A DNA stretch of 64,000 nucleotides from Saccharomycopsis fibuligera x Saccharomycopsis cf. fibuligera (Eukaryota > Ascomycota > Saccharomycetes > Ascoideales > Saccharomycopsidaceae), in contig CP012809.1 in the NCBI GenBank assembly GCA_001936135.1, positions 391,001 through 455,000 on the forward strand, written 5' to 3'. Below the pieces are notes generated by a model. It searched no databases. It was not told where the DNA came from and saw only the letters and a list, made by a program, of their open reading frames with translations. Positions within the stretch are counted from its first letter, which is position 1. Each line of letters opens with the position of its first letter. Shown piece by piece: positions 18,716-29,745 of the stretch. Both the position numbers and the translations under genes were made by a program.

Positions 18716-19570
18716 ATGACAATCTTACCTTTCAAGCAAGTGGATGTGTTTACCGTTCTGCCTTTCAAAGGAAACCCTCTAGCTGTGGTGTTTGATGCCG
18801 ACAATTTGGAATCTGCCCAACTACAAGCAATTGCCACATGGACAAATTTATCGGAGACCATCTTTGTATTAAAACCGAAGACCCCAAAAGCAGACTACAG
18901 AGTGCGGATTTTCACACCTGATGGAGAAATTCCATTTGCCGGCCATCCAACTATTGGTGTTTGTCATGCTATTAGGGAGAAGTACAACATCACTAAGCCA
19001 AAGATGATTCAAGAATGCGACGCCGGATTAGTAAACCTTGAGATCAACGAAGCAGAAGAAATATTCTTCACTTTACCATATAGCAAAAACTTGAAGATCT
19101 CAGATACTCACCTTGCGGGGATTTATGCCTCTTTGGGAATCAATGCCACTGAAGAGATTAAAGCAACACCACAGCTATTTGATGTTGGTCCAAAATGGTT
19201 AGTGATTCAATTAAGCACGCCCGAAAGAGTTTTAGTTATAACCCCTGATCAAACAAAACTTAAAGAAGTTTCTCTAAAAGCGGGAATTACAGGTGTTTGT
19301 TGCTTTGGTTCTTCGTCATCAGGAAGATATTACGAAACAAGAACCTTTGCTCCAGCAATTGGCGTTAATGAGGATCCAGTTTGCGGCTCAGGTGCTGGTG
19401 CAGTGGGAGCTTTTCTTCGTCAAACAGCTGATGGCTTCACTGGAAGTTTTGATTTGAATCAGGGCCAAAAAGTAGCTAGAGATGGCAAGATTCGGGTAAT
19501 TGTTACTAGACATGAGTTGAAGGTTGGTGGTAATGCTACTACTGTTATAGAAGGAAGAATTTCAGTTTAA
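18716..19570 (+). CDS. YHI9: PhzF-fold isomerase-like enzyme (Yhi9 family)
   Basis: 284 residues (S. cerevisiae Yhi9 294). The PhzF/DAP-epimerase-like fold is evident: FKQVDVFTVLPFKGNPLAVV (8-25), NLSETIFV with the proposed catalytic Glu47, RIFTPDGEIPFAGHPTIGV (about 63-81), TRTFAPAIGVNEDPVCGSGA and a C-terminal VTRHELKVGGNATTVIEGRI. Members are isomerases; the yeast substrate is unknown. Codon 15 (18758-18760) is CTG, at the position before PFKGNP where relatives usually have a small or polar residue, so Ser decoding is plausible. It borders the decayed accessory stretch to its right but looks intact. Confidence 0.88.
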   Translation: MTILPFKQVDVFTVLPFKGNPLAVVFDADNLESAQLQAIATWTNLSETIFVLKPKTPKADYRVRIFTPDGEIPFAGHPTIGVCHAIREKYNITKPKMIQECDAGLVNLEINEAEEIFFTLPYSKNLKISDTHLAGIYASLGINATEEIKATPQLFDVGPKWLVIQLSTPERVLVITPDQTKLKEVSLKAGITGVCCFGSSSSGRYYETRTFAPAIGVNEDPVCGSGAGAVGAFLRQTADGFTGSFDLNQGQKVARDGKIRVIVTRHELKVGGNATTVIEGRISV

Positions 19571-21603
19571 AGCTTCAATTTTGCACAGTTATTTAACAAT
19601 TACAGTATTATTTCACAATCTATTAACCCTTTCAATTTCGCCTTTTTCTGCGAAAGTTTGTCACACATTAATAGCATTAAATAGAATTCGCGTCTTACAG
19701 AATACATGAATGAATATGGGGACTACAGATATACCGAGTGAAAGTGAAATCCAAATCTAAATGGCAAGAAAAAAAAACGTTTTGCTACCTATTAAATATT
19801 TCATGGATGCCTTATGCTTGAAGTGCTTAGTGAAGCCAAGCTACCATCTATACAAAACTTTATGACTCAACGAAAGTAGCTTGAAAGTGACAACTGAAAC
19901 TAGATTACTGCTGAATCGAGACTTTGGAAATCACCAGAACACTGTTCAAAACATCTTTGGTCGACAAAGCCAATCATTCCAATGTCACTATGTACAGTTA
20001 CCTACAAGACAAAGAGGAACAAATGGCGGGGACAAACCCGAAAGAACGAGTTCCCAAACTAAAAATGGGGGTGGGGGTGAGAAGCTGACTCCAAGAGGAA
20101 AGGGTTGAAGAAGAATTAAAAAGCACTATAAGTGAGCATTCGTACTATCACCACTCAGTCCGCCATTAGACAATCTGGAAGTGTGACCATCATGTCAATC
20201 ATACCCATCAGTAATCTACCCAGTAGCTGAGGCAGTGGATTTTGGGGTTGAATAGGCCAATATATTTTCGTTGTTAAATTATTCGACAATACCATGCTTG
20301 CTGAGACTCAGATCCAATAAGTCAAGTACAGTCTCATTCGAGTGAGTGTGTTTGATACATTATCTTTGGGGAAGGTGCACAACAGGAAATAATATCAGAA
20401 AGATCCCAAAGGGGAAAAAAGCTTCTTGTGCGTCCTATATGGAAACATAACTCGAGACCCAAAGATGACACAGAAACTCCGAGACCAACCCGGGGCCCCA
20501 AAATAAGATAGACCTTTGACTTTGACGCACGCTCGGCCTTCTATTTTGCGTTGCATTTGTGAACCAAAGGGCCCTGAGAAGCTTGACAGCCAGTTTGACA
20601 GGAATCAGGAATCTCCACGCATGTTCAGTTTTTCCGTACTTTTTTTTGTGCTTTTCTGCAGCAAAACCGAAAAAGTAAATAAACCCAAGCAATGCTCACG
20701 CCGCAGGGGTCGTAACAGACCATATAAGTGCACTTTGAACAAGACATCGAAAGTAGATAGAGTCCGGACCAAAAATGAGTTAGAGACATTTTAAATTAGT
20801 GTTATATGTTGCTCATATGTTATGAACATTTTGTATTGAAGTAGTTTTGAGTGCAGTTTGTCAAGATGGCTTGCATACGTCTTTCATCTCATGCAATACC
20901 TGCATAAAAGCCGTCGCTATGTCACATTTCGTGATAATCTTTGAGAATGATCGTTTTTATATAGTGTACTAACCGATTATATGAATAACTTTTTGACTTC
21001 CAGCTAGATTATGTTCTCATTTATGGCTATTATTGTGGAAAGATAAAATTGTTATTTTCAGATATGTTAGAAAATATTAAATCTCAAGTAAACAGTCTAC
21101 TAACAGGCCAGAAGCAAATTTTGTTTATCTTTCTTACTTTACAAACACAAGATCAAAATGCCTACGCCTAATACAGAATGACTTCAAAATGATTATGTGC
21201 TATTAGAAATTAGTACATTCACAATTATCGCTTTATTGAATACCGTGCAGGCTTACGTTAAAATTATTGTCAACAATAGAGTGGCAATATCTTGGTAATT
21301 CAATTGACTACACGAGGACCACTTGAATGCTCCAATAGAAACATACGTATTTTACTTTTTTCCAGATAATTAAGATTCCATATAAAGCTCGTGTTGATTT
21401 TCCATGTTGATTTAAGACATAAAAATTTACATTCTGTGCTAGATTGCATAATGACTGAAATAAGAAAGCTACTTTTCAAGGGACAATCAATCAAGACGAT
21501 ACATCCAAAAAACTGGGTATATTAATCTGAAAATAACCAACGACAATGACAAGAAGACAAGGAAGGATCATTATTGCGCTTGAATAATGAATCTGAGATA
21601 AGA
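19571..21603. other. Gene-free accessory stretch with LTR-like repeat
   Basis: No intact gene. It includes the repeat copy at 19888-20136. The rest is unassigned AT-rich sequence with short open frames only (for example 20435-20794 on both strands) that resemble nothing recognisable. Confidence 0.6.
19888..20136 (+). repeat. Dispersed LTR-like repeat, copy A
   Basis: About 250 bp, clearly homologous by eye to copy B at 30580-30840 along its whole length, from TGACAA...CTTTGGAAAT..ACCAGAACAC to ..GGTTGAAG...ACTATAAGTGAG. It starts with TG and the copies diverge abruptly at both ends, as solo LTRs do. No flanking duplication or internal retroelement region was found, so the LTR identity is inferred. 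Confidence 0.6.
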
Positions 21604-22975
21604 TCAAATAGCTGAAGTACCATTGTTAGCCACCTCCAAGATGATGTGATAGGATTTGCAAGGCGCTTTTTTATTCGAATTCATACAAGCTTTCTCATAT
21701 TCTGGTGTATTAAAAGACGCAATGGACCCTTCACTATTCAAATGCCTGACTTAAAATTCTGGGATTTCTGACAATGTCCCCTGAAGGGCACTAATCTCGC
21801 GGGAGTGAAACCATTTGAATTCAAGATCTCTACCATTTATATCAAGGGCTGCAGAAGCATTAAGCATAATTGGTGCCCCTATTCAATAATGTAAGGTGAA
21901 ACATTCACGGATCCATTAACATCGACTATTGGTGCATGTAAACCATTATCAAAACTGTATACTGTCCATTAAATTCTGGCTGCAAAATCATTTTGGTAAG
22001 CTTCCCTCCATCTCCAAATTCCTGCTTTACTGCTGATATGGTTTTTGCCATCTTTGCCAACAACTGTATCTAAAGTATCTACGTAATGACGAAAATTATT
22101 AGATAAGTCAGCAAGGACGTAACATCCACCCCAACCACCATATCCTGGGTGAGAAGGTTCATTCAAACCATTATGTAACACAAAAAGTGTCGCCGGGGTA
22201 TCGCCTTCCATAATGAATTCAAAGTCAGGATAGGACTCTCGTATTGCGCACGTTTTGGTTCACCCATTGAGCATTCACCAAAGAGCTATCTGGCCCACCC
22301 GCATCACTAGATTAGTATTTTTCTCCCGAGATCCCAGTCCAAGCAGCAAGCTTATAGTGATTAAATGGGCGAATTGAAGCTATGTGCTGAAGTTTTCGAA
22401 ATTCGCTCTAATCCAAAAACCAGGGTCATCTTGGTCAGATATTTCATATATTGTGAATTTCGAAATGAAGTTATCAATACGGGCAGGGCTGGTTAATCTC
22501 AAATAATTTGGGGCTTCAGCAGCAACTACCGAACCACCCCACACGAGGACATAAATATGGTCACCTTCGGAAGTTTCATCCACTGTTTGAATGAGCCTCT
22601 TAGTACCGGTACTAATATTTGTTCCATTTTCTAAATTGGCCATACCATATAATGCCTTTCCACCACTTAATATACTTCTGAAATAATCAGCACTTGGATA
22701 CGCAGACGAATGAGCAAGAAAATTTTCATGCACTTTTTCATAAGCGTCAATGACGTTCAAGATAAGATCTTCTCTCACAGTATTGTTTTGCCAGTATGAG
22801 GTGGTGTCCACTATTTCTTTCAAATTGATTTCATTGGTGTACAAAAGTAATATTACCATGGACTCATTACCAATATCCGTCAACACAAACACGTTGGGTT
22901 TGAGGTCCTTCTCTAGAACTTGGGCGTAAATGGCAAAAGAAAAAAAGTCAAGTAGATTAGTATTGTAGATATCAT
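21604..22975 (-). pseudogene. Decayed gene for a secreted DUF1593 (Sde182/nucleoside-hydrolase-like) protein
   Basis: Reading all minus frames from the ATG at 22975 to a stop at 21604 recovers the family in order. First a signal-peptide-like hydrophobic start, then NVFVLTDIGNE and NVIDAYEKVHENFLAHSSAYPSADY (text order), YVLVWGGSVVAAEA and YEISDQDDPGFWIRANF. Then, in another frame, HYKLAAWTGISGEK with GGPDSSLVNAQW; then YPDFEFIMEGDTPATLFV, PSHPGYGGWGGCYV and WRWREAYQNDFAARI; then DNGLHAPIVDVNGSVNVSPY, IMLNASAALD and SYHIILEVANNGTSAI. The total (about 457 codons) matches a full-length member. Lesions: a one-base shift inside the signal peptide (about 22930-22950), a shift near 22380, an in-frame TAA near 22305, a shift near 22230, a TAA just after FAARI (about 21967) and a TAG near 21890. 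The family is commoner in bacteria and filamentous fungi; it is a fossil here. Confidence 0.88.
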
Positions 22976-24120
22976 TTTTTTCTTATAAAGGATGAAAATG
23001 AATGGCCCAACAATTTGAGAAGTCTTGCAGAGCAGACTTAAAATTTTTATATTAATTTTAGTCTTCTTGTAAAGTATCGAGTGTTGTGACCGTTCAACAA
23101 AGCTATAGAAGCCAAAATCAATTGTACCGGATAGCTTGAGTTGCGGGGTGCGTATTCTCCTGAGTGCAAATCTAAATTGTTTCCAATGACCCTGCAGCTA
23201 TGGTGGACTCGGAAAAATTTCCCTACTTTTGTGGTATTGTTTGGTGAAAATTCCACAGTTTTCCCTTACGGCTCGTTGTAAAACCCAGTCCTATATATTT
23301 TGCTTTGCCATTCCAATTATATTTAAATAAATTCAGTCTCAAAGTGGCATCTCAGCTTCAAGGGCATCCAATGACTCAGGCAATGCGAGCACCATCAGGA
23401 TACTTGTAGCCAGGAAACGTTGAGATTAAACTAAAATGAAATTGTATTTCCCGAGTTAATTTATTATCTTTCAAGTGAGTATTTGAAGCATTGAAATCAA
23501 AATAGTGACATGGTTATATGAAACCGCTTACCAAGATTTTCTGCATGTTGGAGCGACGAAAAGCAAATTGGAATAATAACAGAGACCACTTCTTAAAGTA
23601 AAGCCCTAAGTTTATGATTCATTACCTTATGGCCATTACAATTGATGAGTAGCTATATTCTCAGCGATTTTGCCTATTTAGCCTACCTGTATACATGTTG
23701 TTGACGATATCTTAAAATGGTCCATTTCCTCGCGGAACAATAACCCAATAATTGTCTGTCATGCGTAGATTTTCCCAGGGCCATTGCAGGGTTTAAGTAT
23801 GTTGCACACAATTGCCCAGTTCCAGTAGTCTAGCGTCATCATTGATCCAAGTTTGGATGGGCAAAAAATTCGTAATTCAAAAAGCCTTGTCTATATTCGC
23901 CCTGCATTTTAGATTATATACCATAATGACGGGCGACTTATTTGTTTTGTGTAAATAGTTAATAAACTAACTACTGTGCATCCACGGAACCAAAACAAAA
24001 TGCATTGAAGAAACATGAACAACTAAAGAACTGCTTGCTAAATATATGTACAAAAAGAAACAGTCAAATCTAAATACTCTAATCTAACTTAATCTAATGT
24101 GCTAATCTTCAAAAACGTTT
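22976..24120. other. Gene-free stretch upstream of the pseudogene
   Basis: No intact gene. A minus-strand open stretch without an ATG (23047-23256) and another at about 23700-23835 look slightly protein-like and may be further relics, but I could not match either to a family. The right end is the 3' region of LAP3. Confidence 0.5.
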
Positions 24121-25575
24121 CTAATTGTGAATTTCTTTGCCACAAACAGCCAAAGCCCCACATGGATCATAAGGAGGCAAAACAATTGGTTCACTGTCCA
24201 ACAAATTAACGTATTCCTCAATGTCATGCTTATCGACAACAATTTGGTAACAATGTTGTTCAAAGTAGTCTTGAGTCATGACGTAGTAGCCTTTGTTACC
24301 AGAATCAGGACCCCAAGAATTCTCCACTCTATATCTGACAGCATTACCATCTTCGTCAACATGAACCGCAGTAATGACCATGGCATGTGTCATTAATGAT
24401 TGATGGTAAACTAATCTGGAAGCCTTTTGTTGTTTTTCTTCGTATCCAATCAATTTGTAGTCCCATAAATCAACATCCATGATGCCTTTCTTTTTGTTCA
24501 TGTATAGTGGGGTATGGGAACCAAAAAATACTGGCTTGTTTTCTCTAATACGTTTGATAATGGCCTTAGTAAGTACTTCGTTTGGCATGTTCAAATAACT
24601 AACAATCTTGGAACCAGAAACGTTACCCAAACGATCAATTTTGATCATACGTTCATATGGGTTTCTTGGGTCATTAAGCAAACTGACCTGAGTCGAAGCA
24701 TCATATTCAGCAACTTCGGTTAAAAATTTTAATGGAGTAGATTTCAAAGAATGGTATTTGCTATCCTTGTCGTAGTATTCCCAAACAATCTCATCATTTG
24801 GCGATGGTGGAGCACCAAGGAAAATCACCAACAATCTATGGATTTCTTGCACTTGTTGAACTTTGATTTCTTCAACAGATTCACCTTTGGCCAATTTTTC
24901 TCTCAAAACTTCAGCAAACTCTCTCAACTTGGTGGTGATCAAGTAGTTCAATTTTCTTGAGGCAAGAGTATTGTAAGAATCTGGAAAAACAGTGTTTGGC
25001 ACAATACCATATTTGTTGATAATATTGGTGAACATATCATATTGACCACCGTCACAAACTGGGTCAGTCAATAAGTATTGGATCAATCTTGAGTCCACTG
25101 GTTCTTGGTGGGTTTCAATGATTTGGTCCAAGAAAAAATTAGCCTTTTCCAACTTATCATAAAAGAACAAATAAGATGGTGATAACTGAAACTCTTTCAA
25201 ATTGTATTTTTCGTAAAATTTCAAACGCAAAATGTTGGTAGCGGCAAACAACCAGCATCTACCAGAACTCTTTTGATTGGTAACTGGAGCACCTTCTTGC
25301 TTGATTTGATCAGAGAAAAGGTTAAGGTTCTTAATGGTTTGGTCACGGCTAACAAGCACATCGTCAGCATTAGCGTTTTGCAAAACGGTGGCGGCAAGCC
25401 TTGTGTTCAAATCATTGGAAAGATCTTGTTTCCATTGCTTTAAAGCATCAACTGAAAGAGATGAAGTCATTCTGAGTTGATTGATTATAGATTTACTAGT
25501 TGAGGTATTAGTGATAGTTGTGTGCGCAAAGTTTCGACTAATTCTGCTACTTCTTTTCAAAACAGCAGTGAACAT
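24121..25575 (-). CDS. LAP3: Bleomycin hydrolase, cysteine aminopeptidase (Lap3/Blh1/Gal6)
   Basis: 484 residues (S. cerevisiae Lap3 483). Papain-type catalytic residues: Cys107 in NQKSSGRCWLFAATN, His396 in LMTHAMVITAV, Asn418 in VENSWGPDSG. Other family blocks are QLSPSYLFFYDKLEKANFFL, DGGQYDMFTNIINKYGIVP and NKPVFFGSHTPLYM. It is a hexameric barrel protease that trims peptides, hydrolyses homocysteine thiolactone and inactivates bleomycin. The first 35 residues are basic and Ser/Thr-rich without acids, like a mitochondrial presequence, and Met36 starts the conserved region, so two isoforms are possible. The C-terminus ends CGKEIHN, longer than the usual self-processing tail. Confidence 0.95.
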   Translation of the reverse strand: MFTAVLKRSSRISRNFAHTTITNTSTSKSIINQLRMTSSLSVDALKQWKQDLSNDLNTRLAATVLQNANADDVLVSRDQTIKNLNLFSDQIKQEGAPVTNQKSSGRCWLFAATNILRLKFYEKYNLKEFQLSPSYLFFYDKLEKANFFLDQIIETHQEPVDSRLIQYLLTDPVCDGGQYDMFTNIINKYGIVPNTVFPDSYNTLASRKLNYLITTKLREFAEVLREKLAKGESVEEIKVQQVQEIHRLLVIFLGAPPSPNDEIVWEYYDKDSKYHSLKSTPLKFLTEVAEYDASTQVSLLNDPRNPYERMIKIDRLGNVSGSKIVSYLNMPNEVLTKAIIKRIRENKPVFFGSHTPLYMNKKKGIMDVDLWDYKLIGYEEKQQKASRLVYHQSLMTHAMVITAVHVDEDGNAVRYRVENSWGPDSGNKGYYVMTQDYFEQHCYQIVVDKHDIEEYVNLLDSEPIVLPPYDPCGALAVCGKEIHN

Positions 25576-25616
25576 GAGAGAGTCTATAAGCTATTCATGT
25601 ATATCGTATCTGTGAG

Positions 25617-25651
<35 letters not shown>

Positions 25652-26361
25652 AAAAAAAAAGAGGATAAACTAGGACGAGAAGTCAACTAGAATTAGATTA
25701 GGCAATGTGATCCAAGCCGTTTGCAAGGGGATATTCCCAATTGCAGCCGATTTGCAGCCGCTGAGGCCATGGATCCAGAACCGGTAAAATACGCTACCCT
25801 ACCGCGGAGAACCTTATAACAGCTACCGGTCACTGTTACGAGGTGTACAGTAATTGTGTTACTCACTCACGACGGCTGTGACTGTCTACATGTAACTTAA
25901 TGATCGGCTATTACAATCAATATGATATTGTGGTGATATTAAATGTATGTATGACTGTCGTTGGGTCATTGCGGTCAACACTTACTGTCTCATTAAATCG
26001 TCTTCGCCCTAAAATTTTCCGCACCGATCGGCGATGAGACTCCGATGAGCGGGAGTAAGAGGCAATATGCGGTAATATTCGGCTACCTATGGTATGTCGA
26101 GTACTACGTTCACAAAATTCAACGTCTATGATTAGACAATAGCAGCAGAGCAATAATTGCTAAAAAAAAAAATTTTTCTTTTCTTTTCTTTATTCAGGTC
26201 TATCATGCCAATCGATATAGAAAGTAAAAAATGTTGCAAATGAGAAAATGTCTATAAATACATGGGTTTCTTTCGTTATTAGTGATTATTAGGTTAACTC
26301 GCTAGATTAAGTTAGTTGGTGAAAAAGGGAAAATTTCTGAAGAAAAAGAAAGATCCAAATG
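25576..26361. other. LAP3 promoter / KAP122 3' region
   Basis: Contains a 33-nt A run (25617-25649) directly upstream of LAP3 and a more GC-rich patch (25700-26100) with several CGG/CCG words. No gene seen; the 78-codon minus frame at 25917-26153 shows no recognisable features. Confidence 0.6.
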
Positions 26362-29300
26362 TCAAAAATCAATTAGCCCATTAGCTGCTAACCAGTAATT
26401 CTTTATCACATTGTTAGTCTTTCTTGAGGCTTTTGTCAAGTAAATCTTTTGAATAAACACTTCAATGTCTGGCAATGCTAACTTGCCAGCATAAACACGC
26501 AGTTGGTTAATCAACATTAAGGCAGTACGCATCCAAGTTTTGAACTGTAATGGATACTTTCCCACCAAGTTACGAACAATGTCACAATATAATTCGGAGT
26601 TTGATCGAGTAGCTACTAATAATGCGCTAAATGTCACGTTAGTCAAGTTTTGGCCCAAGCTGCTGTTGATGAATAAATTGCTAATGAAATCATGATTCTC
26701 TTTGTTTCCTGCTTTCAAGCTTACCAATACTGTCCAGAAATTCACTGCACATTTGATAACAAACTTCTCATTTGACAGTTTGAGAATTGTTAAGCAAGAA
26801 TCCAAAATTAACTTAACACTATCTATTCCTCCGTCAGTGTACTCATTGATATGCAAAAAAAGATCGGGTTTTTTCTCCAAGATCACCGTGATAAATTTTA
26901 AAGCAGAGGCGAATAGATCAACATCTTGATGAATCATAACATGCTCTTTCACAAACAACTTAAAAACTGTCTTTGACACTATTTCACGGCTCAAGTTACG
27001 ATAATTTGATGCGATCACTGTCTCAAACAAGTTGAATAACTGCGTAATAGCCATGGATTGACTGGTAATTTGATTTGGACTACAAGCAATCCTTTGAGTA
27101 ATGTCGTCAAACTTGGACACCACATAATTTAAAATGATATCATTATCAAACACAAATGGGCCTTCAAGGTCCTCACATAATCCACTTCTAAAAATGGCAC
27201 AACATTTCTCCGTTATTTGATTATGGTAGTTAATCATATTGTTTATTGTACCATTTGCATTGTGATAATGCGTAATAAAGATATCCGTCAACAGAGCATC
27301 TAATGAATAATCGGAAATAAGTTTCAATATTTTATCGTGAACCCCCAATACATCAGCACGCCAATATGCACTAACAGCATTGCGTTCTTCATCATTATAA
27401 AAAATTGAAGATTCCTCTGGTAACTGCATACCTTTACCAATTTCACCCAAACAATTTATTAACGACAACAAATACTCCAAAATAACATTAAACTTTTCCA
27501 CTTCTGCCTCATTAGCCACCACTGCCACAGTCATTGACTTGATTTCTTTAATTAGTTTATCTGATTGGCTGGTGAGTAGTTCAAGCAACTTGGAAATATA
27601 AATAGCTTGGGTGTCTGGAACCTTGATACCCTGGATGATGAAAGCAACTGAGTTTATAATTTTCTCCCTGGTGAACGAATTGAAATTTATTGTGCTGATA
27701 ACCTCAACAAGAATTGTTTCGAATTTGGGTAATGAGCTAGTTAACGATGATCTACAGTCATTGCAGATATGACAAATCGCTCTAGCCACAAGCAACTCAA
27801 AGGTTTTTGGAAATGATAAAGACCCAGTGGCGGAAAGAGATAATAAATTGAACAAATAGTCCAAGACAGGGTTTAAAAACTCCGTGCCATAGCTCAGTTT
27901 GTAAAAAAAGTGAATACAGGTTAAAAAGTTTACTGTGGTTGTCATTAGGTAACTGTTATTTGAAGCAAGACTAAACTCAAGGAAACCAGAGTTACTGAAA
28001 AGCGAAACCAAATTGGACTTGATATCTTTACTCACATTGTCTTCAGTAACAGCTCCTAACAGTGAGTTAATTATATATAATGATGCTTCAATTTCTGAAA
28101 TTGCTTTGGCAGTTGGGCCACCAGCGTTCACCGCTTCAGAGAGATTATTTGTAATGTTATCAAATAAAGTCTTGAAAATAGTATCTTTGATTATTGGGTA
28201 AATTGTTTCAAAAAGGTCGCTAATGTCGCGACGGTAGGAGCTATATTCGTCTTTAAATATCTCGATATCCTTCATGGATGATTCACTGTGTATTGGTAAC
28301 TGAATTTTGTTCCAGTAAACTTGGCTAAGCTGGATCAACAACTGTTTAAATTTTTGTCTGAACAAAGAAAGATTTTCAGGAGTTTTTAATAATATCAACA
28401 TGCTATCACTGTCATCAATCAAGTAGTCGGACGTCTCTAACCAGAACTCAGTAAAATCTTTTGAAATTTGCTCCTCCAAAACTGGTATTCCTGGAAAATT
28501 TGAGAGCTTGATCAAAGCATCCAAAATATAATTGCAATCTTCCTTGATTAATAAAGTGCTGATTCTGACCATATCCAATTCAAGATATGCGACAATTAAT
28601 CTTGAAAAATCTCGTACTGGTCCTTCTTCATCGGTACCCAAATAATTTAAGTAATTCATACCCCAACTTTGAAATATTAAATTGTTTAATGACTGCTTGA
28701 GTTCCGAGTGCACCAAATTAGCATACGTTTCCAAAAGGTTGGTGAATAAATCGATAATTACTTCAATTAACTCAGAATCATTTCCTAACTGCTCGGTAGT
28801 GGTATGAGCAAGCAAAAAACTCAAAAATAAGTTCAAAGTTGTATCCAAATCAAACCTTTCAGTGGAATTTAGTTGCGAAAAAGAAATATAGGAAGTCCAA
28901 GCACTAAAACATTTCACAGAATCCACCATTGTTGATGGGTAAATCAAGCTGTTTGATTGAACCACTGTAAGTTGGTTAATGTTTAGTTCAAATAAATAAT
29001 TAATGAAAACTCCAGTAGATACAAAGAGTTCTGCCTTCATTGCCAAATGTAGCTCTTCCTTCACTTTATCATTCATAGTATTTTTTTTCAAGATATCTTC
29101 TATAATGATTTGGGAAAATAAGAAAACCAATGATATTTTGGGCTGTGGATTTTGTTGAACTGATTCCACCAACTGCTTGCCAGCATCCGGGATACTGGTT
29201 GTCGACATAGATAAAGATTGCAAGTTTGCCGGGGCAGAAAATGAGTTTATGAGTTGCAATAATGTTAAAAGAGGATTAACCCATATCTTGTAATTATACG

Positions 29301-29745
29301 AGTAAATTAAGGACAAGTTACTAAACACCTTTTTGATAACAAATAAGTTATTAACTTTGTTGTTAAGATATTCATTTAATAGGCCGTTTAAGTGGGCCAA
29401 ATGATTCAACAACAACTGATTAAGTACTGTGTACTTTTGGATGTCTTCGTCACTCTCGTCTTGTTGCTGTTGCAGATCATTTTCGTCAGCAGAAATAACT
29501 GTTTTACCCCAAGTTGAAAAAAGCTGATTCAACTTGACGGTATAAGTTAAAGCTCCAAAGAAACGGCAAAGCACAGAATACTGTTTCTGCGGGTCCAAAA
29601 GCTCGTCAGCAAGAACGAGAGCATTATTTTGTCTTTGTATGGATTGCAACTGAGCTTGGATCTGAGCAATGGCCGTTGAATCGACTGAGTTCGAGTAAAG
29701 CTTCTCAATCAACAAGACAATCTCCTCAATATTTAGCGCTTGCAT
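26362..29745 (-). CDS. KAP122: Karyopherin-beta importin Kap122/Pdr6 (importin-13 type)
   Basis: 1127 residues (S. cerevisiae Kap122 1081). The N-terminus NIEEIVLLIEKLYSNS, with QIQAQLQSIQRQNNALVLAD and LCRFFGALTYTVKLN, matches the Kap122/Pdr6 start and an importin-beta N-terminal region. The rest is helical HEAT-type sequence throughout, with no low-complexity segments except a short acidic loop (about 90-103). S. cerevisiae Kap122 imports TFIIA (Toa1/Toa2) and other cargoes and influences drug resistance. Other transportins (Mtr10, Kap120) fit less well at the N-terminus. Downstream of it is LAP3, same strand. Confidence 0.85.
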   Translation of the reverse strand: MQALNIEEIVLLIEKLYSNSVDSTAIAQIQAQLQSIQRQNNALVLADELLDPQKQYSVLCRFFGALTYTVKLNQLFSTWGKTVISADENDLQQQQDESDEDIQKYTVLNQLLLNHLAHLNGLLNEYLNNKVNNLFVIKKVFSNLSLIYSYNYKIWVNPLLTLLQLINSFSAPANLQSLSMSTTSIPDAGKQLVESVQQNPQPKISLVFLFSQIIIEDILKKNTMNDKVKEELHLAMKAELFVSTGVFINYLFELNINQLTVVQSNSLIYPSTMVDSVKCFSAWTSYISFSQLNSTERFDLDTTLNLFLSFLLAHTTTEQLGNDSELIEVIIDLFTNLLETYANLVHSELKQSLNNLIFQSWGMNYLNYLGTDEEGPVRDFSRLIVAYLELDMVRISTLLIKEDCNYILDALIKLSNFPGIPVLEEQISKDFTEFWLETSDYLIDDSDSMLILLKTPENLSLFRQKFKQLLIQLSQVYWNKIQLPIHSESSMKDIEIFKDEYSSYRRDISDLFETIYPIIKDTIFKTLFDNITNNLSEAVNAGGPTAKAISEIEASLYIINSLLGAVTEDNVSKDIKSNLVSLFSNSGFLEFSLASNNSYLMTTTVNFLTCIHFFYKLSYGTEFLNPVLDYLFNLLSLSATGSLSFPKTFELLVARAICHICNDCRSSLTSSLPKFETILVEVISTINFNSFTREKIINSVAFIIQGIKVPDTQAIYISKLLELLTSQSDKLIKEIKSMTVAVVANEAEVEKFNVILEYLLSLINCLGEIGKGMQLPEESSIFYNDEERNAVSAYWRADVLGVHDKILKLISDYSLDALLTDIFITHYHNANGTINNMINYHNQITEKCCAIFRSGLCEDLEGPFVFDNDIILNYVVSKFDDITQRIACSPNQITSQSMAITQLFNLFETVIASNYRNLSREIVSKTVFKLFVKEHVMIHQDVDLFASALKFITVILEKKPDLFLHINEYTDGGIDSVKLILDSCLTILKLSNEKFVIKCAVNFWTVLVSLKAGNKENHDFISNLFINSSLGQNLTNVTFSALLVATRSNSELYCDIVRNLVGKYPLQFKTWMRTALMLINQLRVYAGKLALPDIEVFIQKIYLTKASRKTNNVIKNYWLAANGLIDF

